From: Mesorhizobium sp. C432A
GTDB lineage: Bacteria; Pseudomonadota; Alphaproteobacteria; Rhizobiales; Rhizobiaceae
Length of the DNA stretch: 64,000 nucleotides
Assembly (NCBI RefSeq): GCF_030323145.1
Contig: NZ_CP100470.1
Coordinates: 2,459,001 to 2,523,000, forward strand
Reading direction: 5' to 3'
Position 1 is the stretch's first letter; every line of letters begins with the position of its first letter. Under the pieces are notes generated by a model. The model made no database searches. It had not been told where the DNA came from and saw only the letters and a program-made list of their open reading frames with translations. Below, one piece after another: positions 15,629 through 24,797 of the stretch. The translations under genes and the position numbers were made by a program.

Positions 15629-15650
15629 GTGACGCGGCTCTAACTTCCGA

Positions 15651-16034
15651 TTATTCCTGCCCGCGCCTCTGCGCGATCAGATCGAGCCGGTCGCGGTCGG
15701 AGCGTTCGCGTTCGTCCTGTCGGCGCACGTCCTTGTAGGCGCGCTCGACCATGTTGGTGCGCGCCGTCGCAGTGGCGATGAGCGTGATCTCCTGCCTGGC
15801 GCTTTCCAGGCTCGCTTCCTGCCGGACCAGCGCATTGGCGATGCGGCGATGGTAGAGGTCAGGGAACAGCACCGCCAGCGACTGATCGGCCTCGAAATGC
15901 TGGACAAGTTCCCTGGCTTCGGTCTCGGCGGTTGCGGCCGCCGCCAGGAAGGCCGCATGGCGCGTCTCGTGCAGGGCCTTCAGCTGCTCCTGCACCTTGA
16001 CCAGTTTCTTCAGCCGTTCCATGCGCGTGCTCAT
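15651..16034 (-). CDS. FliJ-like coiled-coil protein
   Basis: 127 residues, predicted almost fully alpha-helical coiled coil: MERLKKLVKVQEQLKALHETRHAAFLAAAATAETEARELVQHF, then LVRQEASLESARQEITLIATATARTNMVERAYKDVRRQDERE. Size and composition resemble FliJ, the general chaperone/stalk of the FliI ATPase. FliJ normally follows fliI, but here fliI is followed by a membrane protein, so this could be the displaced functional equivalent. It begins one base after fliR ends. Identity rests on coiled coil and context only. Confidence 0.6.
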   Translation of the reverse strand: MSTRMERLKKLVKVQEQLKALHETRHAAFLAAAATAETEARELVQHFEADQSLAVLFPDLYHRRIANALVRQEASLESARQEITLIATATARTNMVERAYKDVRRQDERERSDRDRLDLIAQRRGQE

Positions 16035-16035
16035 C

Positions 16036-16788
16036 TCACCTCGCCAGCGTCAGGTCGACAAAGCCGTCGACGAACAGCGACAGCATGGTGCCGATGGCGA
16101 AGTAGAAGATGATCATGCCGCCGGCGATGACGAAAGGCAGCGAGATGAAGTAGACCGGGATCTGCGGCGTCAGCTTGTTGACGAAGCCGATCGTCAAATT
16201 GACCAGAATGGCATAGGCGATGAATGGGCTGCCGAGCCGGATGACCAGGAAGAAGGCGTCCGACACCGTGTCGGTGAGATCGACCAGGGCGGCCTGGGGA
16301 TTGAAGAAGGCGTTGACCGGCGCCACCGTGTAGGAGGCGACCAGAGCGCGGATGATCTCGTGGTCGAAATCGAAGACGAAGAGCAGCAGCAACGCTGAAA
16401 ACGAGATGATGGCGGCGAGGGCCGCCTGCGGCTCTGGCTCCTCGATCGCCGGGCCGCCGGTGCCACCATAGCCGATCAGCATGGCAATGGCCGAGCCCAT
16501 GAAGCGCAGCGCTTCCATGTAAAGCCTGGTCATGGCGCCGATCAGCCCGCCGACCAAAAGTTCCGAAATGATCATCGGTGCCAGCACCTGCGGACGCGCA
16601 TCGACGAAGGGAAAGATCTTGTCCCACAGGAAGGCGAGCAGGCCACCGGTGGCGGCGATCGACACGAACAGCCGGACCTGGACCGGCACGCGGGCGCTGG
16701 ACAGGCCCGGCATCAGCATGAAGCAGGCGCCGATGCGACAGAAGGCGAGGAAGGCGGCGATGACGACGCCTTGCGACAGTATGTTCAC
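16036..16788 (-). CDS. fliR: flagellar export apparatus protein FliR
   Basis: 250 residues with six or so membrane segments. Conserved FliR features include the N-terminal [64 protein letters not shown], and the C-terminal [33 protein letters not shown]. It forms part of the FliPQR export gate in the MS-ring. It overlaps the end of flhA by 4 nt (ATGA), implying translational coupling. Confidence 0.95.
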   Translation of the reverse strand: MNILSQGVVIAAFLAFCRIGACFMLMPGLSSARVPVQVRLFVSIAATGGLLAFLWDKIFPFVDARPQVLAPMIISELLVGGLIGAMTRLYMEALRFMGSAIAMLIGYGGTGGPAIEEPEPQAALAAIISFSALLLLFVFDFDHEIIRALVASYTVAPVNAFFNPQAALVDLTDTVSDAFFLVIRLGSPFIAYAILVNLTIGFVNKLTPQIPVYFISLPFVIAGGMIIFYFAIGTMLSLFVDGFVDLTLAR

Positions 16789-18872
16789 GAGATCGTCCCG
16801 AGCACCTTGATCTCGACGCCCTTGGCGATTTCGACATGGGAGAGAACGGGAAGCGTCGTGAACAGGCGCTCGATGATCATGCGCACATAGGGGCGAGCAT
16901 CGGGCGCGGTGACGAGGACAAAACGCTCGCCGGCCTCGAGATGCTTGCGGATCGCCTTGGTCGCGTCCTGGCCGAATTCCTCCAGCTGGCGCGGGTCGAT
17001 GTCGAATTCGCGCACCTCGCCCTTGGCGTCGCGCTTGAGGCTCTGGTGGAAGGCGAGGTCCCAGCGGTTGCCGAGGCGCAGCACCTTGAGCATGCCGCCC
17101 TCGGAGAGATCGCCGCAGATCTGCTGGGCCATGCGGATGCGGACATGCTCGACGATCTGCTCGGTGCGGCGCACATGCGGCGCGATCTCGGCGATAGCCT
17201 CGATGATCAAATGCAGGTTGCGGATCGATACGCGTTCGGCCAGCAGCAATTTCAGCACCGCCTGCAGGCCGGGATAGGAGATGTGCGAGGTGCAGATCTC
17301 GTCGGCGAGCTTGCGGTATTCCGGATCCTGGCGCTCGAGCAGCGCCTTCATGTCCTTGTAGGACAGAAGCTGCGGCAGGTTGTTGCGGATCACCTCGGAC
17401 AAATGGGTGAGCAGCACCGACATGTTGTCGGCAAAGGTATAGTTCTCGCGCTTCAGATCCTCGGCGAAGGTTTCGAGCACCGAGAAGGCGCGCATGCCGA
17501 AGGCCGGCTCGCGGATTTCCTCGCCGGGAACGTCGGGCAAATCCCGGTTGCCGAGCAGCACCATGATCTCGCCGACGCGCATCTGGTATTCGGCGACGAC
17601 GGTGCCGTGGACCTTGATCTGATAGCTTTTCGGCGGGATGCCGAAATCGTCGGCGACGCGCACTTCCGGCACGACGAAGCCATATTGCGTGGCAAATTTC
17701 TTGCGCATCTTGGCCATGCGGAACACCAGTTCCTGATGCGACACCAGCAGCCGCGTCGACAGCTGTTTGCCGATCAGAAGCTCGATCTCGGCGGTGGTCA
17801 GCGAAGCCTTGACCGAGTTCTTCTCTTCCTCGACCTTGTTCGCCTTCTCCAGATCCTTGATCGCTTCGGCGGCGGCAGCCTCGCGGTTGGCGCGCATCGG
17901 GATGACGTAGCCAAGGCCGGCCATGCCGGCGGCTAGCGTGAAGAACGGGAAGAACGGCAGGCCGGGCATCAGGCCGAGCAGGACGAGCAGCGAGGCCGCG
18001 ACATAGAGCGCGCGCGGATGCGCACCGAGCTGGCCGAACACCGCCTGGTTGGTCGAGCCGCGCGTGCCGCCCTTGGACACAAGCAGGCCGGCGGCGAGCG
18101 AAACGATAAGCGCCGGGATCTGGGTGACGAGGCCGTCGCCGACCGACAGTTTGATGAAGACATCGGCGGCTTCGCCCATGCCCATGCCGTGCCTGATGTA
18201 ACCGATGGCGATGCCGCCGACGATGTTGATGGCGGTGATGATGAGGCCGGCAATGGCGTCGCCGCGGACGAATTTCGAGGCGCCGTCCATCGAGCCGAAG
18301 AAGGAGGATTCCTCTTCCAGCTCGCGGCGGCGCAGTTGCGCTGTCTTGTCGTCGATCATGCCGGCGGACAGGTCGGCGTCGATCGACATCTGCTTGCCGG
18401 GGATGGCGTCGAGGGTGAAGCGGGCGCCGACTTCGGCAATACGGGTGGCGCCCTTGGTGATGACGATGAAGTTGACCACAATCAGGATCATGAAGACGAT
18501 CAGGCCGATGACGAAATCGCTGGCCATCACAAGTTTGGAGAAGCCGGCGATGACATAGCCGGCGGCGTGCGTGCCCTCATTGCCGTGCGACAGGATCATG
18601 CGCGTGGTGGCGATGTTGAGCGATAGCCGTAGCATGGTGGCGATCAGCAGCACGGTCGGGAAGGACGAGAAATCGAGCGGCCGCTGGATCCACAGCGCCA
18701 CCATCAGGATCAGCACCGACAGTGCGATCGAGAAGGCGAGGCCGATGTCGATGAGGAAGGCCGGGATCGGCAGGAATAGCACGGCCAGGATGATGACGAT
18801 GCCGATGGCGAAGAAGACATCGCGGCCGTTCTTGGCCACTGTTCCTGTCGCTAAGCTTTCGCTGACCGCCAT
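16785..18872 (-). CDS. flhA: flagellar export protein FlhA
   Basis: 695 residues. The N-terminal half has about eight membrane segments, with the FHIPEP-family signature region around [48 protein letters not shown] and the loop [28 protein letters not shown]. The C-terminal half (from about 360) is the cytosolic docking domain for chaperone-substrate complexes. The start is the Met of [10 protein letters not shown], with GGGGAC just upstream. It is first in an operon with fliR, the FliJ-like gene, flgJ, the FlgN-like gene and a hypothetical gene. In related genomes fliQ lies directly upstream; here it is 11.5 kb away. Confidence 0.96.
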   Translation of the reverse strand: MAVSESLATGTVAKNGRDVFFAIGIVIILAVLFLPIPAFLIDIGLAFSIALSVLILMVALWIQRPLDFSSFPTVLLIATMLRLSLNIATTRMILSHGNEGTHAAGYVIAGFSKLVMASDFVIGLIVFMILIVVNFIVITKGATRIAEVGARFTLDAIPGKQMSIDADLSAGMIDDKTAQLRRRELEEESSFFGSMDGASKFVRGDAIAGLIITAINIVGGIAIGYIRHGMGMGEAADVFIKLSVGDGLVTQIPALIVSLAAGLLVSKGGTRGSTNQAVFGQLGAHPRALYVAASLLVLLGLMPGLPFFPFFTLAAGMAGLGYVIPMRANREAAAAEAIKDLEKANKVEEEKNSVKASLTTAEIELLIGKQLSTRLLVSHQELVFRMAKMRKKFATQYGFVVPEVRVADDFGIPPKSYQIKVHGTVVAEYQMRVGEIMVLLGNRDLPDVPGEEIREPAFGMRAFSVLETFAEDLKRENYTFADNMSVLLTHLSEVIRNNLPQLLSYKDMKALLERQDPEYRKLADEICTSHISYPGLQAVLKLLLAERVSIRNLHLIIEAIAEIAPHVRRTEQIVEHVRIRMAQQICGDLSEGGMLKVLRLGNRWDLAFHQSLKRDAKGEVREFDIDPRQLEEFGQDATKAIRKHLEAGERFVLVTAPDARPYVRMIIERLFTTLPVLSHVEIAKGVEIKVLGTIS

Positions 18873-18995
18873 GTCGTCCCCAATCACAAGCCTGCCGAGC
18901 ACGCGACAGCCCTTCGAGCCTAACCGGTCAAGCTTGCGCGAGGGTGGGAGGACTGGTTACTTGCCGGGACGACAGAGGCCTTGAGGAGAGAGATC

Positions 18996-19295
18996 ATGCT
19001 GGTGATCATCGGCACCATTCGCTTGCCGGCGGAACGGCTCGACGAGGCAAGGCCGGCCATGCGGCTCATGATACTGGGCAGCCGTGCGGAGCCCGGCTGC
19101 ATCGAATACTCCTACGCACAGGACGTACTCGACGTCGGGCTCATCCATGTAACCGAGGTGTGGAGCGACAGGGCCGCGCTCGACGCGCATTTCCGCTCGC
19201 CTCACATCGCCGATTGGCGGGCGAGCTGGGCATCGCTCGGCATAGGCGAGCGCAACCTCATGCTCTATGAGGCCGGCGAGCCGAAGCCGACCTGA
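18996..19295 (+). CDS. putative quinol monooxygenase, YgiN/ABM family
   Basis: 99 residues, a single antibiotic-biosynthesis monooxygenase (ABM) ferredoxin-like fold. MLVIIGTIRLPAERLDEARPAM forms the first strand-helix, SRAEPGCIEYSYAQDVLD the central strand, and ITEVWSD-type VTEVWSDRAALDAHFRSPHI the signature region. Such dimeric cofactor-free proteins oxidise quinols or degrade reactive aldehydes. GAGGAG precedes the ATG. It is divergent from flhA across a 120-bp gap. Confidence 0.85.
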   Translation: MLVIIGTIRLPAERLDEARPAMRLMILGSRAEPGCIEYSYAQDVLDVGLIHVTEVWSDRAALDAHFRSPHIADWRASWASLGIGERNLMLYEAGEPKPT

Positions 19296-19334
19296 GGACC
19301 GGGCACAGTCAAGAAGGCGTTGGCCCAAGAAAGT

Positions 19335-19646
19335 CTAGCAGGCGTTGACCTGTCTGCAGGACCATCCGCCGCCATCGGTATCGTGGCAGTCTTCATAGCT
19401 GCCGTAGCAGGTGTTCGTCGAATTGCGATACCAAGGGTAGCCGCGAGGACAGCAAACATCTTGTTGTGCAGTCTGGATAAATTCCTTTGCCGGCCGGCTT
19501 TGGTTTTCCGGATTGCCTCCCGCCAAAAGAGACATCGGGTGTGACACAACAGACCTAACCGGCATATCCATGCTTGAATTGCTCACCGCAGACGAGCTCA
19601 AAAAAATCCTGCCAACAGCTAATGAAAAAAATCCCCGCGCACTCAT
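19335..19646 (-). CDS. small Cys-rich, probably secreted protein
   Basis: 103 residues from an ATG with a strong AAGGAGGAG ribosome-binding site. The N-terminus MSARGFFSLAVGRIFLSSS could be a signal peptide. The last 41 residues contain six Cys (CCPRGYPWY, TC, DC, SC, ending NAC), a spacing suited to three disulfides in the periplasm or outside. No family recognised. The central part is low-complexity and could indicate a partly decayed or fast-evolving gene. It lies in the non-flagellar block between flhA and the XRE regulator. Confidence 0.5.
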   Translation of the reverse strand: MSARGFFSLAVGRIFLSSSAVSNSSMDMPVRSVVSHPMSLLAGGNPENQSRPAKEFIQTAQQDVCCPRGYPWYRNSTNTCYGSYEDCHDTDGGGWSCRQVNAC

Positions 19647-19743
19647 CTTCTCCTCCTTGAGGGAAATAGAGACGGGCAAAAATAACACAGCTGCGTCGAT
19701 TGCGTAAGCGATCGCTCATATACCTCGACAGGCTAACAGGGGA

Positions 19744-20085
19744 TTGAAGCGGGGCGGCAAGCTGACTGCGCCTCAGCGCCGGAATGGCGGCACAAGCAGC
19801 CGGCATTATGTCGGCGTGCTGATCGTCGCCGAACTGCACAGCGATCCGTCCGATGGTGAGACGCCGGTGCTGGCGCCGGCCAAATTCCGGCATGCGGTGC
19901 TGGTGCCGACCATGAACGTCCGGTCCACCGCCGAAACCATCCAGCGCGCCATCGCGGAGGAACTGGAGGTGGTCGAGAATTTCGACAACCGAGCCGTTGT
20001 CGGGCTTTTGACCGAGGGCCATCTGATGCGGCGCTACGCCGAGGAACTCGACAAGGCGCGGCGCGACCTGTCGGGCGAAGACTAG
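19744..20085 (+). CDS. hypothetical protein
   Basis: Up to 113 residues. After a basic N-terminus, HYVGVLIVAELHSD and KFRHAVLVPTMNVRSTAETIQRAIAEELEVVENFDNRAVVGLLTEGHLMRRYAEELDKARRDL suggest a small alpha/beta protein. No family is recognised. The frame starts at a TTG with a weak GGGGA upstream; the true start may be later. The next reading frame in the same direction is the XRE-cupin regulator 90 bp away, separated by a palindromic operator. Confidence 0.4.
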   Translation: MKRGGKLTAPQRRNGGTSSRHYVGVLIVAELHSDPSDGETPVLAPAKFRHAVLVPTMNVRSTAETIQRAIAEELEVVENFDNRAVVGLLTEGHLMRRYAEELDKARRDLSGED

Positions 20086-20129
20086 GCCTCGGCCGGCATC
20101 TTAAATGTCCCTACTCGGCGCTTGCCACG

Positions 20130-20148
20130 TGTACAGTGTCACTGTACA
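20130..20148. promoter_or_regulatory. 19-bp perfect palindrome, candidate operator of the XRE-cupin regulator
   Basis: TGTACAGTGTCACTGTACA (9-bp arms, one central base) lies 28 bp before the ATG of the XRE-cupin gene. The position suggests autoregulation and control of the downstream ABC operon. It is the only copy I found in the window. Confidence 0.65.
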
Positions 20149-20175
20149 AATTGTTCAGTGGGAGAAAAAGACGGG

Positions 20176-20829
20176 ATGAGCACCGACCAGGCTCCGGTCA
20201 AGAATGGCGTCGCCTCGACGGCGACGCATGCCCATCAGATGCTGGGCCAGCGGCTGAAGAGCCTGCGTCTCGGCCGGCGGCTTTCGCTGCGCGAACTCGC
20301 CGAGCTGACCGGGACCAGCGCCAGCTTCATCAGCCAGCTCGAGCGCGGCCTGACCGGCGCCAGCACCGCCTCGCTCAACCAGATGGCCTCGGCGCTGGGT
20401 GTAAGCGTGGCGATGCTGTTCGAGGATAGTGCCGCCGGGCAGCGCGGGGTCTTGCTGCGCAGCGAGCGGCCGAGCCTGCCGCCCAGCGACGGCTGCCGCA
20501 AGATGCTGCTCTCGCGTCCCCCTTTAAGCGACATGGAAGTCTATGTCGGCGAGTTCGAAATCGGCGGCTCGACCGGCCCAGCGCTCTACACCCATGGCGA
20601 CGCGCACGAGATGCTCGTCGTGCTGCGCGGCATCGTCGAGGTTTCGCTCGGCGATGTCAGGCATGTGCTGGAAGAGGGCGACAGCATCGAATACGCGACA
20701 TCGACAGCACATCGCTCAGAGAACATCGGCAGTGGCCGAGCCGAGGTGATGTGGATCATTGCGCCACCGACTTCGGTGCGCGCCGAACTCGATCAATATA
20801 GTGCCTGGAAACCGCTCGCAGCCAGGTAG
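20176..20829 (+). CDS. XRE-family regulator with C-terminal cupin (PuuR-like)
   Basis: 217 residues. The HTH_XRE domain is at about 25-80 (LGQRLKSLRLGRRLSLRELAELTGTSASFISQLERGLTGASTASLNQMASALGVS). The cupin_2 domain is at about 140-205 (HGDAHEMLVVLRGIVEVSLGDVRHVLEEGDSIEYATSTAHRSENIG). The start is the Met of MSTDQAPV with GGGAG upstream. This architecture is that of PuuR, the putrescine-responsive repressor. The following genes encode a polyamine-type ABC transporter and a PuuB-like oxidoreductase, so it probably senses their substrate. A 19-bp palindrome lies just upstream. Confidence 0.88.
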   Translation: MSTDQAPVKNGVASTATHAHQMLGQRLKSLRLGRRLSLRELAELTGTSASFISQLERGLTGASTASLNQMASALGVSVAMLFEDSAAGQRGVLLRSERPSLPPSDGCRKMLLSRPPLSDMEVYVGEFEIGGSTGPALYTHGDAHEMLVVLRGIVEVSLGDVRHVLEEGDSIEYATSTAHRSENIGSGRAEVMWIIAPPTSVRAELDQYSAWKPLAAR

Positions 20830-20866
20830 GTTCAATCCATGCGGGTCAAATGGGAGAACAATAATC

Positions 20867-21943
20867 ATGCTGAAAACAAGACATCTTGGCCTTGGCGCCG
20901 TGCTGGCGCTCGGCGTTCTGGCAACCGCAGCGTTCGCGCAGGAAAAGCCTGTCGCGGGTGAGGTCAAGGAAGGCTCGCTCAAGGGCAAGACGCTGACGCT
21001 CGTCTCCTATGGCGGCATCTACCAGGACGGCCAGGCCGCCGCGCTGAAAGAGTTCGTCGAGAAATCCGGCGTCACACTGCTCAATGACGGGCCGACCGAG
21101 ATCGCCAAGCTGCAGGCGCAGGTCGAATCCGGCAACGTCACCTGGGACGTCGTCGACACCGCCGACCTGCCGCCCTACGTCTATTGCGGCAAGCTGTTCC
21201 AGAAGCTCGATTTCAGCAAGCTCGACGTCTCAAAGGTTCCGGAGGGCCAGGTCGGCGAATGCTCGGTGCCGGCCATGAACTACGGCGTCGTACTGATGTA
21301 CAACAAGGAGAAGTATGGGGATAACCCGCCCAAGAGCTGGGCCGATTTCTTCGACACGGCAAAATTCCCGGGCGTGCGCGCGCTGGATGGTTCGGGCGAT
21401 CCGACCGGTGGCCTGCTGGAGCAGGCGCTGAAGGCGTCGGGCGGCGATCCGAAGGCGATGACGGTGGCCGACATCGACAAGTCCATCGACGTGATCCGCA
21501 AGCTCGGCCCCGACACGATCTACTGGAAGACCGGCGCTGAATCGCAGCAACTCGCCGAGTCCGGCGAGGCCGACATGCTGATGATGTGGACGGGCCGTGC
21601 CATGACGGCGGTGAAGAACGGCGCCAAATATGCGCCGGCCTGGCAGGACTGGCTGGTGGTGATGGACCAGATGACCATTCCGGTCGGCGTCAAGGATACG
21701 GATGCGGCTTATGCGCTGCTCAATGCCTATCTCGGCAAGGGGGCGCAGGAGATCCTGGCGCAGCAGACCTCCTATACGCCGATCAACAATGACGCGCAGC
21801 CCAAGGTCGATGCGTCGGTCGCCGCCTTCCTGACCAACACGCCCGAGCGCCAGAAGCAGGGTTACAAGCAGAACATCAAGTTCTGGGTCGAGAACTTCCC
21901 GGTGGCGCAGGAGAAGTGGTCGGCGCTGATGGCCGGCAACTGA
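20867..21943 (+). CDS. ABC transporter substrate-binding protein, PotD/PotF type
   Basis: 358 residues with a signal peptide cleaved after about AFA|QEKP. The fold is class II periplasmic binding protein of the spermidine/putrescine family: LTLVSYGGIYQDGQAAALKEFVEKSGV, VESGNVTWDVVDTADLPPYVYCGKLF, and PAMNYGVVLMYNKEKYG. GGGAGAA precedes the ATG. It is the first structural gene of a unit with two permeases and an ATPase. The polyamine-type substrate is inferred from the family and from the PuuR/PuuB-like neighbours; other small cationic substrates are possible. Confidence 0.88.
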   Translation: MLKTRHLGLGAVLALGVLATAAFAQEKPVAGEVKEGSLKGKTLTLVSYGGIYQDGQAAALKEFVEKSGVTLLNDGPTEIAKLQAQVESGNVTWDVVDTADLPPYVYCGKLFQKLDFSKLDVSKVPEGQVGECSVPAMNYGVVLMYNKEKYGDNPPKSWADFFDTAKFPGVRALDGSGDPTGGLLEQALKASGGDPKAMTVADIDKSIDVIRKLGPDTIYWKTGAESQQLAESGEADMLMMWTGRAMTAVKNGAKYAPAWQDWLVVMDQMTIPVGVKDTDAAYALLNAYLGKGAQEILAQQTSYTPINNDAQPKVDASVAAFLTNTPERQKQGYKQNIKFWVENFPVAQEKWSALMAGN

Positions 21944-21965
21944 ACAGCCAAGTGAGAGCCAGGCC

Positions 21966-22838
21966 GTGAGCGCGTCCGAACTCATCGCCCAACCCGCCGC
22001 CCATGCGCGGTCGGGTCGGGCATGGCGGCCGTTCGCGCTCACGGCGCCGGCGCTCATCCTGCTCGTCGCGGTGATCGGCTACCCGCTGCTCACCATCGTG
22101 CTGCGCAGCCTGTCGGAACCTGAATGGGGCCTGCAGAACTATGCCTGGTTCTTCGGCGCGCCGGTCAACCTGACAGTGCTGCAGCGGACCTTTGTCATTT
22201 CGGCCTGGGTGACGCTGGTCTGCGTCATCGCGGCCTATCCCTATGCCTATCTGATGACGGCGGTCGGGCCGCGCGTCCGGCTGGTGCTGGTGCTTTGCGT
22301 GCTGATCCCGTTCTGGGTGAGTGGTGTGGTGCGAACGCTGTCCTGGGTGATCCTGCTGCAGGATTCGGGCGTCATCAATTCGCTGCTGCGCTCGGTCGGG
22401 TTCGGCGCGGTCAAGCTGATCCGCACCCAGACCGGCGTGGTCATCGGCATGGCGCAGGTGCTGTTGCCGTTCATGATCCTGCCGCTCTATTCCGTGATGC
22501 AAGGCATCGACCTCAGGCTGATGCGTGCGGCGCAAAGCCTCGGTGCGCGGCCGTCGCGCGCGTTCTTCACCGTCTATCTGCCGCTGTCGCTGCCCGGCGT
22601 CTATGCCGGCGCGGTCATCGTCTTCATCCTGTCGCTCGGCTTCTACATCACGCCGGCTTTGCTCGGCGGCCCGCGCTCGACCATGCTGTCGACGCTGGTG
22701 CAGACGCAGGTGCTGAGCCTGCTGCAATGGGGCAGGGGCGGCGCCATGGGCGTCGTTCTGCTGGTCACCACCTTCGTGCTGCTGGCGCTGGCAGCACCCG
22801 TGATGCGGTCCAGGCATCGGGAAGCGGGGCGGCGCTGA
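21966..22838 (+). CDS. ABC transporter permease, PotB type
   Basis: 290 residues with six membrane helices. The binding-protein-dependent transport EAA loop is visible as MRAAQSLGARPSRAFFTVYLPLSLPGVYAG. GTG start at 21966. The last base of its TGA is the first base of the next permease's ATG, so translation is coupled. It forms a heterodimeric inner-membrane channel with the following permease. Confidence 0.92.
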   Translation: MSASELIAQPAAHARSGRAWRPFALTAPALILLVAVIGYPLLTIVLRSLSEPEWGLQNYAWFFGAPVNLTVLQRTFVISAWVTLVCVIAAYPYAYLMTAVGPRVRLVLVLCVLIPFWVSGVVRTLSWVILLQDSGVINSLLRSVGFGAVKLIRTQTGVVIGMAQVLLPFMILPLYSVMQGIDLRLMRAAQSLGARPSRAFFTVYLPLSLPGVYAGAVIVFILSLGFYITPALLGGPRSTMLSTLVQTQVLSLLQWGRGGAMGVVLLVTTFVLLALAAPVMRSRHREAGRR

Positions 22839-23635
22839 TGGAGATGAAGCCGCTCACCCGCGTTCTTCTCGGGCTCGTCTGCCTGCTGGTGGCGATATGG
22901 CTGGTGGCGCCGACGCTGGTCGTGGTGCCGATGTCATTCAACGAAAACAAATCGCTGGCCTTTCCGCCGCAAGGCTTTTCCTGGCAGTGGTACCAGAATT
23001 TCGCCACCAATCCGGACTGGTCGAACAGCTTCCTGAATTCGCTGAAGGTCGCCTCGATCGTTGCCGTCCTGGCAACGGTGCTCGGCACGCTTGCCGCCTT
23101 CGGCCTCGACCGCATGAAGGCGCGGCCGGCGAACCTTTTGCGTATGCTGATGCTGACGCCGATGGTGGTGCCGGGCGTGGTGCTGGCGATCGGCATCTAT
23201 GCCGTCTATCTCGACACGCAGCTCGTCGGGACGCTGCTCGGCTTCGTGCTGGCCCACACCATCCTTGCGCTGCCCTTCGTGCTGATCGCGGTCTCGGCCA
23301 GTCTCGAAGTGTTCGACCGCCGGCTGGAGATAGCCGCCGCGAGCCTGGGCGCCGGCGCACTGACCACGTTTCGCACGGTGACGCTGCCGCTGATCGCGCC
23401 GGGCGTGCTCTCCGGCCTGCTGTTCGCCTTCGCCACCTCGTTCGACGAGATTGTCGTGTCGCTGTTCATCACGAACCCCTATCTCAAGACATTGCCGGTG
23501 CAGATTTTTGCCTCGATCACGCGCGACGCCGATCCGACGGTGGCGGCTGTCGGCACGATCCTGCTTTTCGCGACCACGATCCTGATCGGCGGCGGCATGC
23601 TCCTTCTTGGCCGCGAGCGGAAAGGACGCCGATGA
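22838..23635 (+). CDS. ABC transporter permease, PotC type
   Basis: 265 residues, six membrane helices. The EAA loop reads LEIAAASLGAGALTTFRTVTLPLIAPGVLSG, followed by ATSFDEIVVSLFITNP, characteristic of PotC-like permeases. It starts in a 1-nt overlap with the previous permease and overlaps the ATPase gene by 4 nt. Partner of the PotB-type permease. Confidence 0.92.
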   Translation: MEMKPLTRVLLGLVCLLVAIWLVAPTLVVVPMSFNENKSLAFPPQGFSWQWYQNFATNPDWSNSFLNSLKVASIVAVLATVLGTLAAFGLDRMKARPANLLRMLMLTPMVVPGVVLAIGIYAVYLDTQLVGTLLGFVLAHTILALPFVLIAVSASLEVFDRRLEIAAASLGAGALTTFRTVTLPLIAPGVLSGLLFAFATSFDEIVVSLFITNPYLKTLPVQIFASITRDADPTVAAVGTILLFATTILIGGGMLLLGRERKGRR

Positions 23636-24747
23636 ATCCGAAGCCGACAAGCAAGGGCGCGGCGATCGATCTCGAAGCGATCAGCAAGGCCTATGGCGGC
23701 TTCAAGGCGCTGGACGGCGTGTCGCTGCGCATCGAGCCCGGCGAGTTCATGACGCTGCTCGGCCCCAGCGGCTCGGGCAAGACGACGACGCTCAACGTGA
23801 TTGCCGGTTTCACCGATGTCACCAGCGGCAAGCTTCTGGTCGGGGAAAAAAGCGTCGTCGGCGTGCCGGCGCACAAGCGCAACATCGGCGTCGTCTTCCA
23901 GCATTACGCGCTGTTCCCGCATATGAGCGTCGGCCGCAACGTCGCCTATCCGCTGACGCTGCGCGGCGTCGACCAGGCGACGCGACAGACACGCGTGGCA
24001 AGGGCGCTCGACATGGTCAAGATGGGCGATTTCGCGCATCGCTATCCCAGCGAATTGTCGGGCGGCCAGCAGCAGCGCGTGGCGTTGGCACGCGCCATCG
24101 TCTTCGACCCGCCGCTGCTCCTGATGGACGAGCCGCTCGGCGCGCTCGACAAGAAGCTGCGCGAATGGCTGCAGCTCGAGATCAAGCGCATCCATCGCGA
24201 GCTCGGCACCACCTTCGTCTATGTCACGCATGACCAGGAAGAGGCGCTGGTGCTGTCGGACCGCATTGCTGTGTTCAACCGCGGGCGCATCGAACAGGTC
24301 GGCACCGGCCGCCAGCTCTATGACGAACCGGCAACGCTGTTCGTCGGCCGCTTCATCGGCGATTCCACCGTGCTGCGCGGCAAGGCGCGCAGCGATGGCA
24401 ACAGCACCGCGCTGAGCATCGCCGGCGAGACGGTGACGGTACCGCGTAAGCTGTCGGGGGAAGCCAGTCCGGTGATGCTGCTGCGTCCCGAAAAGCTCGC
24501 GATCCGAAGAGCCGGCCAAAGTGCTGCCAATGGCGCCAACCGCCTGTCGGGGACGATCGCGGAAGCCATCTATCTCGGCTCGGAATCGAAATACGAAGTT
24601 AAGCTCGCCGACGGCTCGGCCGCGATCGTGCGCTCACCGCTGACCGGCGAGAGTTTTGGCCTCGGCGACAAGGTCGAGCTCTGCTTCGACGGCAGCGACG
24701 CCAAGCTGCTGGCGGACGACGCAAGCGCCGACACCACACTCACCTGA
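23632..24747 (+). CDS. ABC transporter ATP-binding protein, PotA type
   Basis: 371 residues. Walker A GPSGSGKT is at 44-51, the Q-loop VVFQHYALFPH near 88-95, the signature LSGGQQQR at 142-149, Walker B LLLMDEP at 162-168 and the H-loop in YVTHDQEEA. The C-terminal ~120 residues form the TOBE/MOP domain with MLLRPEKLAIRR. It energises the two-permease importer. The gene start overlaps the preceding permease by 4 nt. Confidence 0.94.
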   Translation: MNPKPTSKGAAIDLEAISKAYGGFKALDGVSLRIEPGEFMTLLGPSGSGKTTTLNVIAGFTDVTSGKLLVGEKSVVGVPAHKRNIGVVFQHYALFPHMSVGRNVAYPLTLRGVDQATRQTRVARALDMVKMGDFAHRYPSELSGGQQQRVALARAIVFDPPLLLMDEPLGALDKKLREWLQLEIKRIHRELGTTFVYVTHDQEEALVLSDRIAVFNRGRIEQVGTGRQLYDEPATLFVGRFIGDSTVLRGKARSDGNSTALSIAGETVTVPRKLSGEASPVMLLRPEKLAIRRAGQSAANGANRLSGTIAEAIYLGSESKYEVKLADGSAAIVRSPLTGESFGLGDKVELCFDGSDAKLLADDASADTTLT

Positions 24748-24750
24748 TTC

Positions 24751-24786
24751 CATCTGGCCTGATCCCATCTGGCCTGATCTCATCTG
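24751..24786 (+). repeat. short tandem repeat, 15-bp unit
   Basis: CATCTGGCCTGATCC, then the same unit with one change, then a partial third copy (CATCTG). It fills most of the 50-bp gap between the ATPase and oxidoreductase genes. Confidence 0.7.
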
Positions 24787-24797
24787 AAAGTCATTCC

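Noticed and set aside
24751..24786. CRISPR-like repeat
   Set aside because: Direct tandem units with no spacers and no cas genes.
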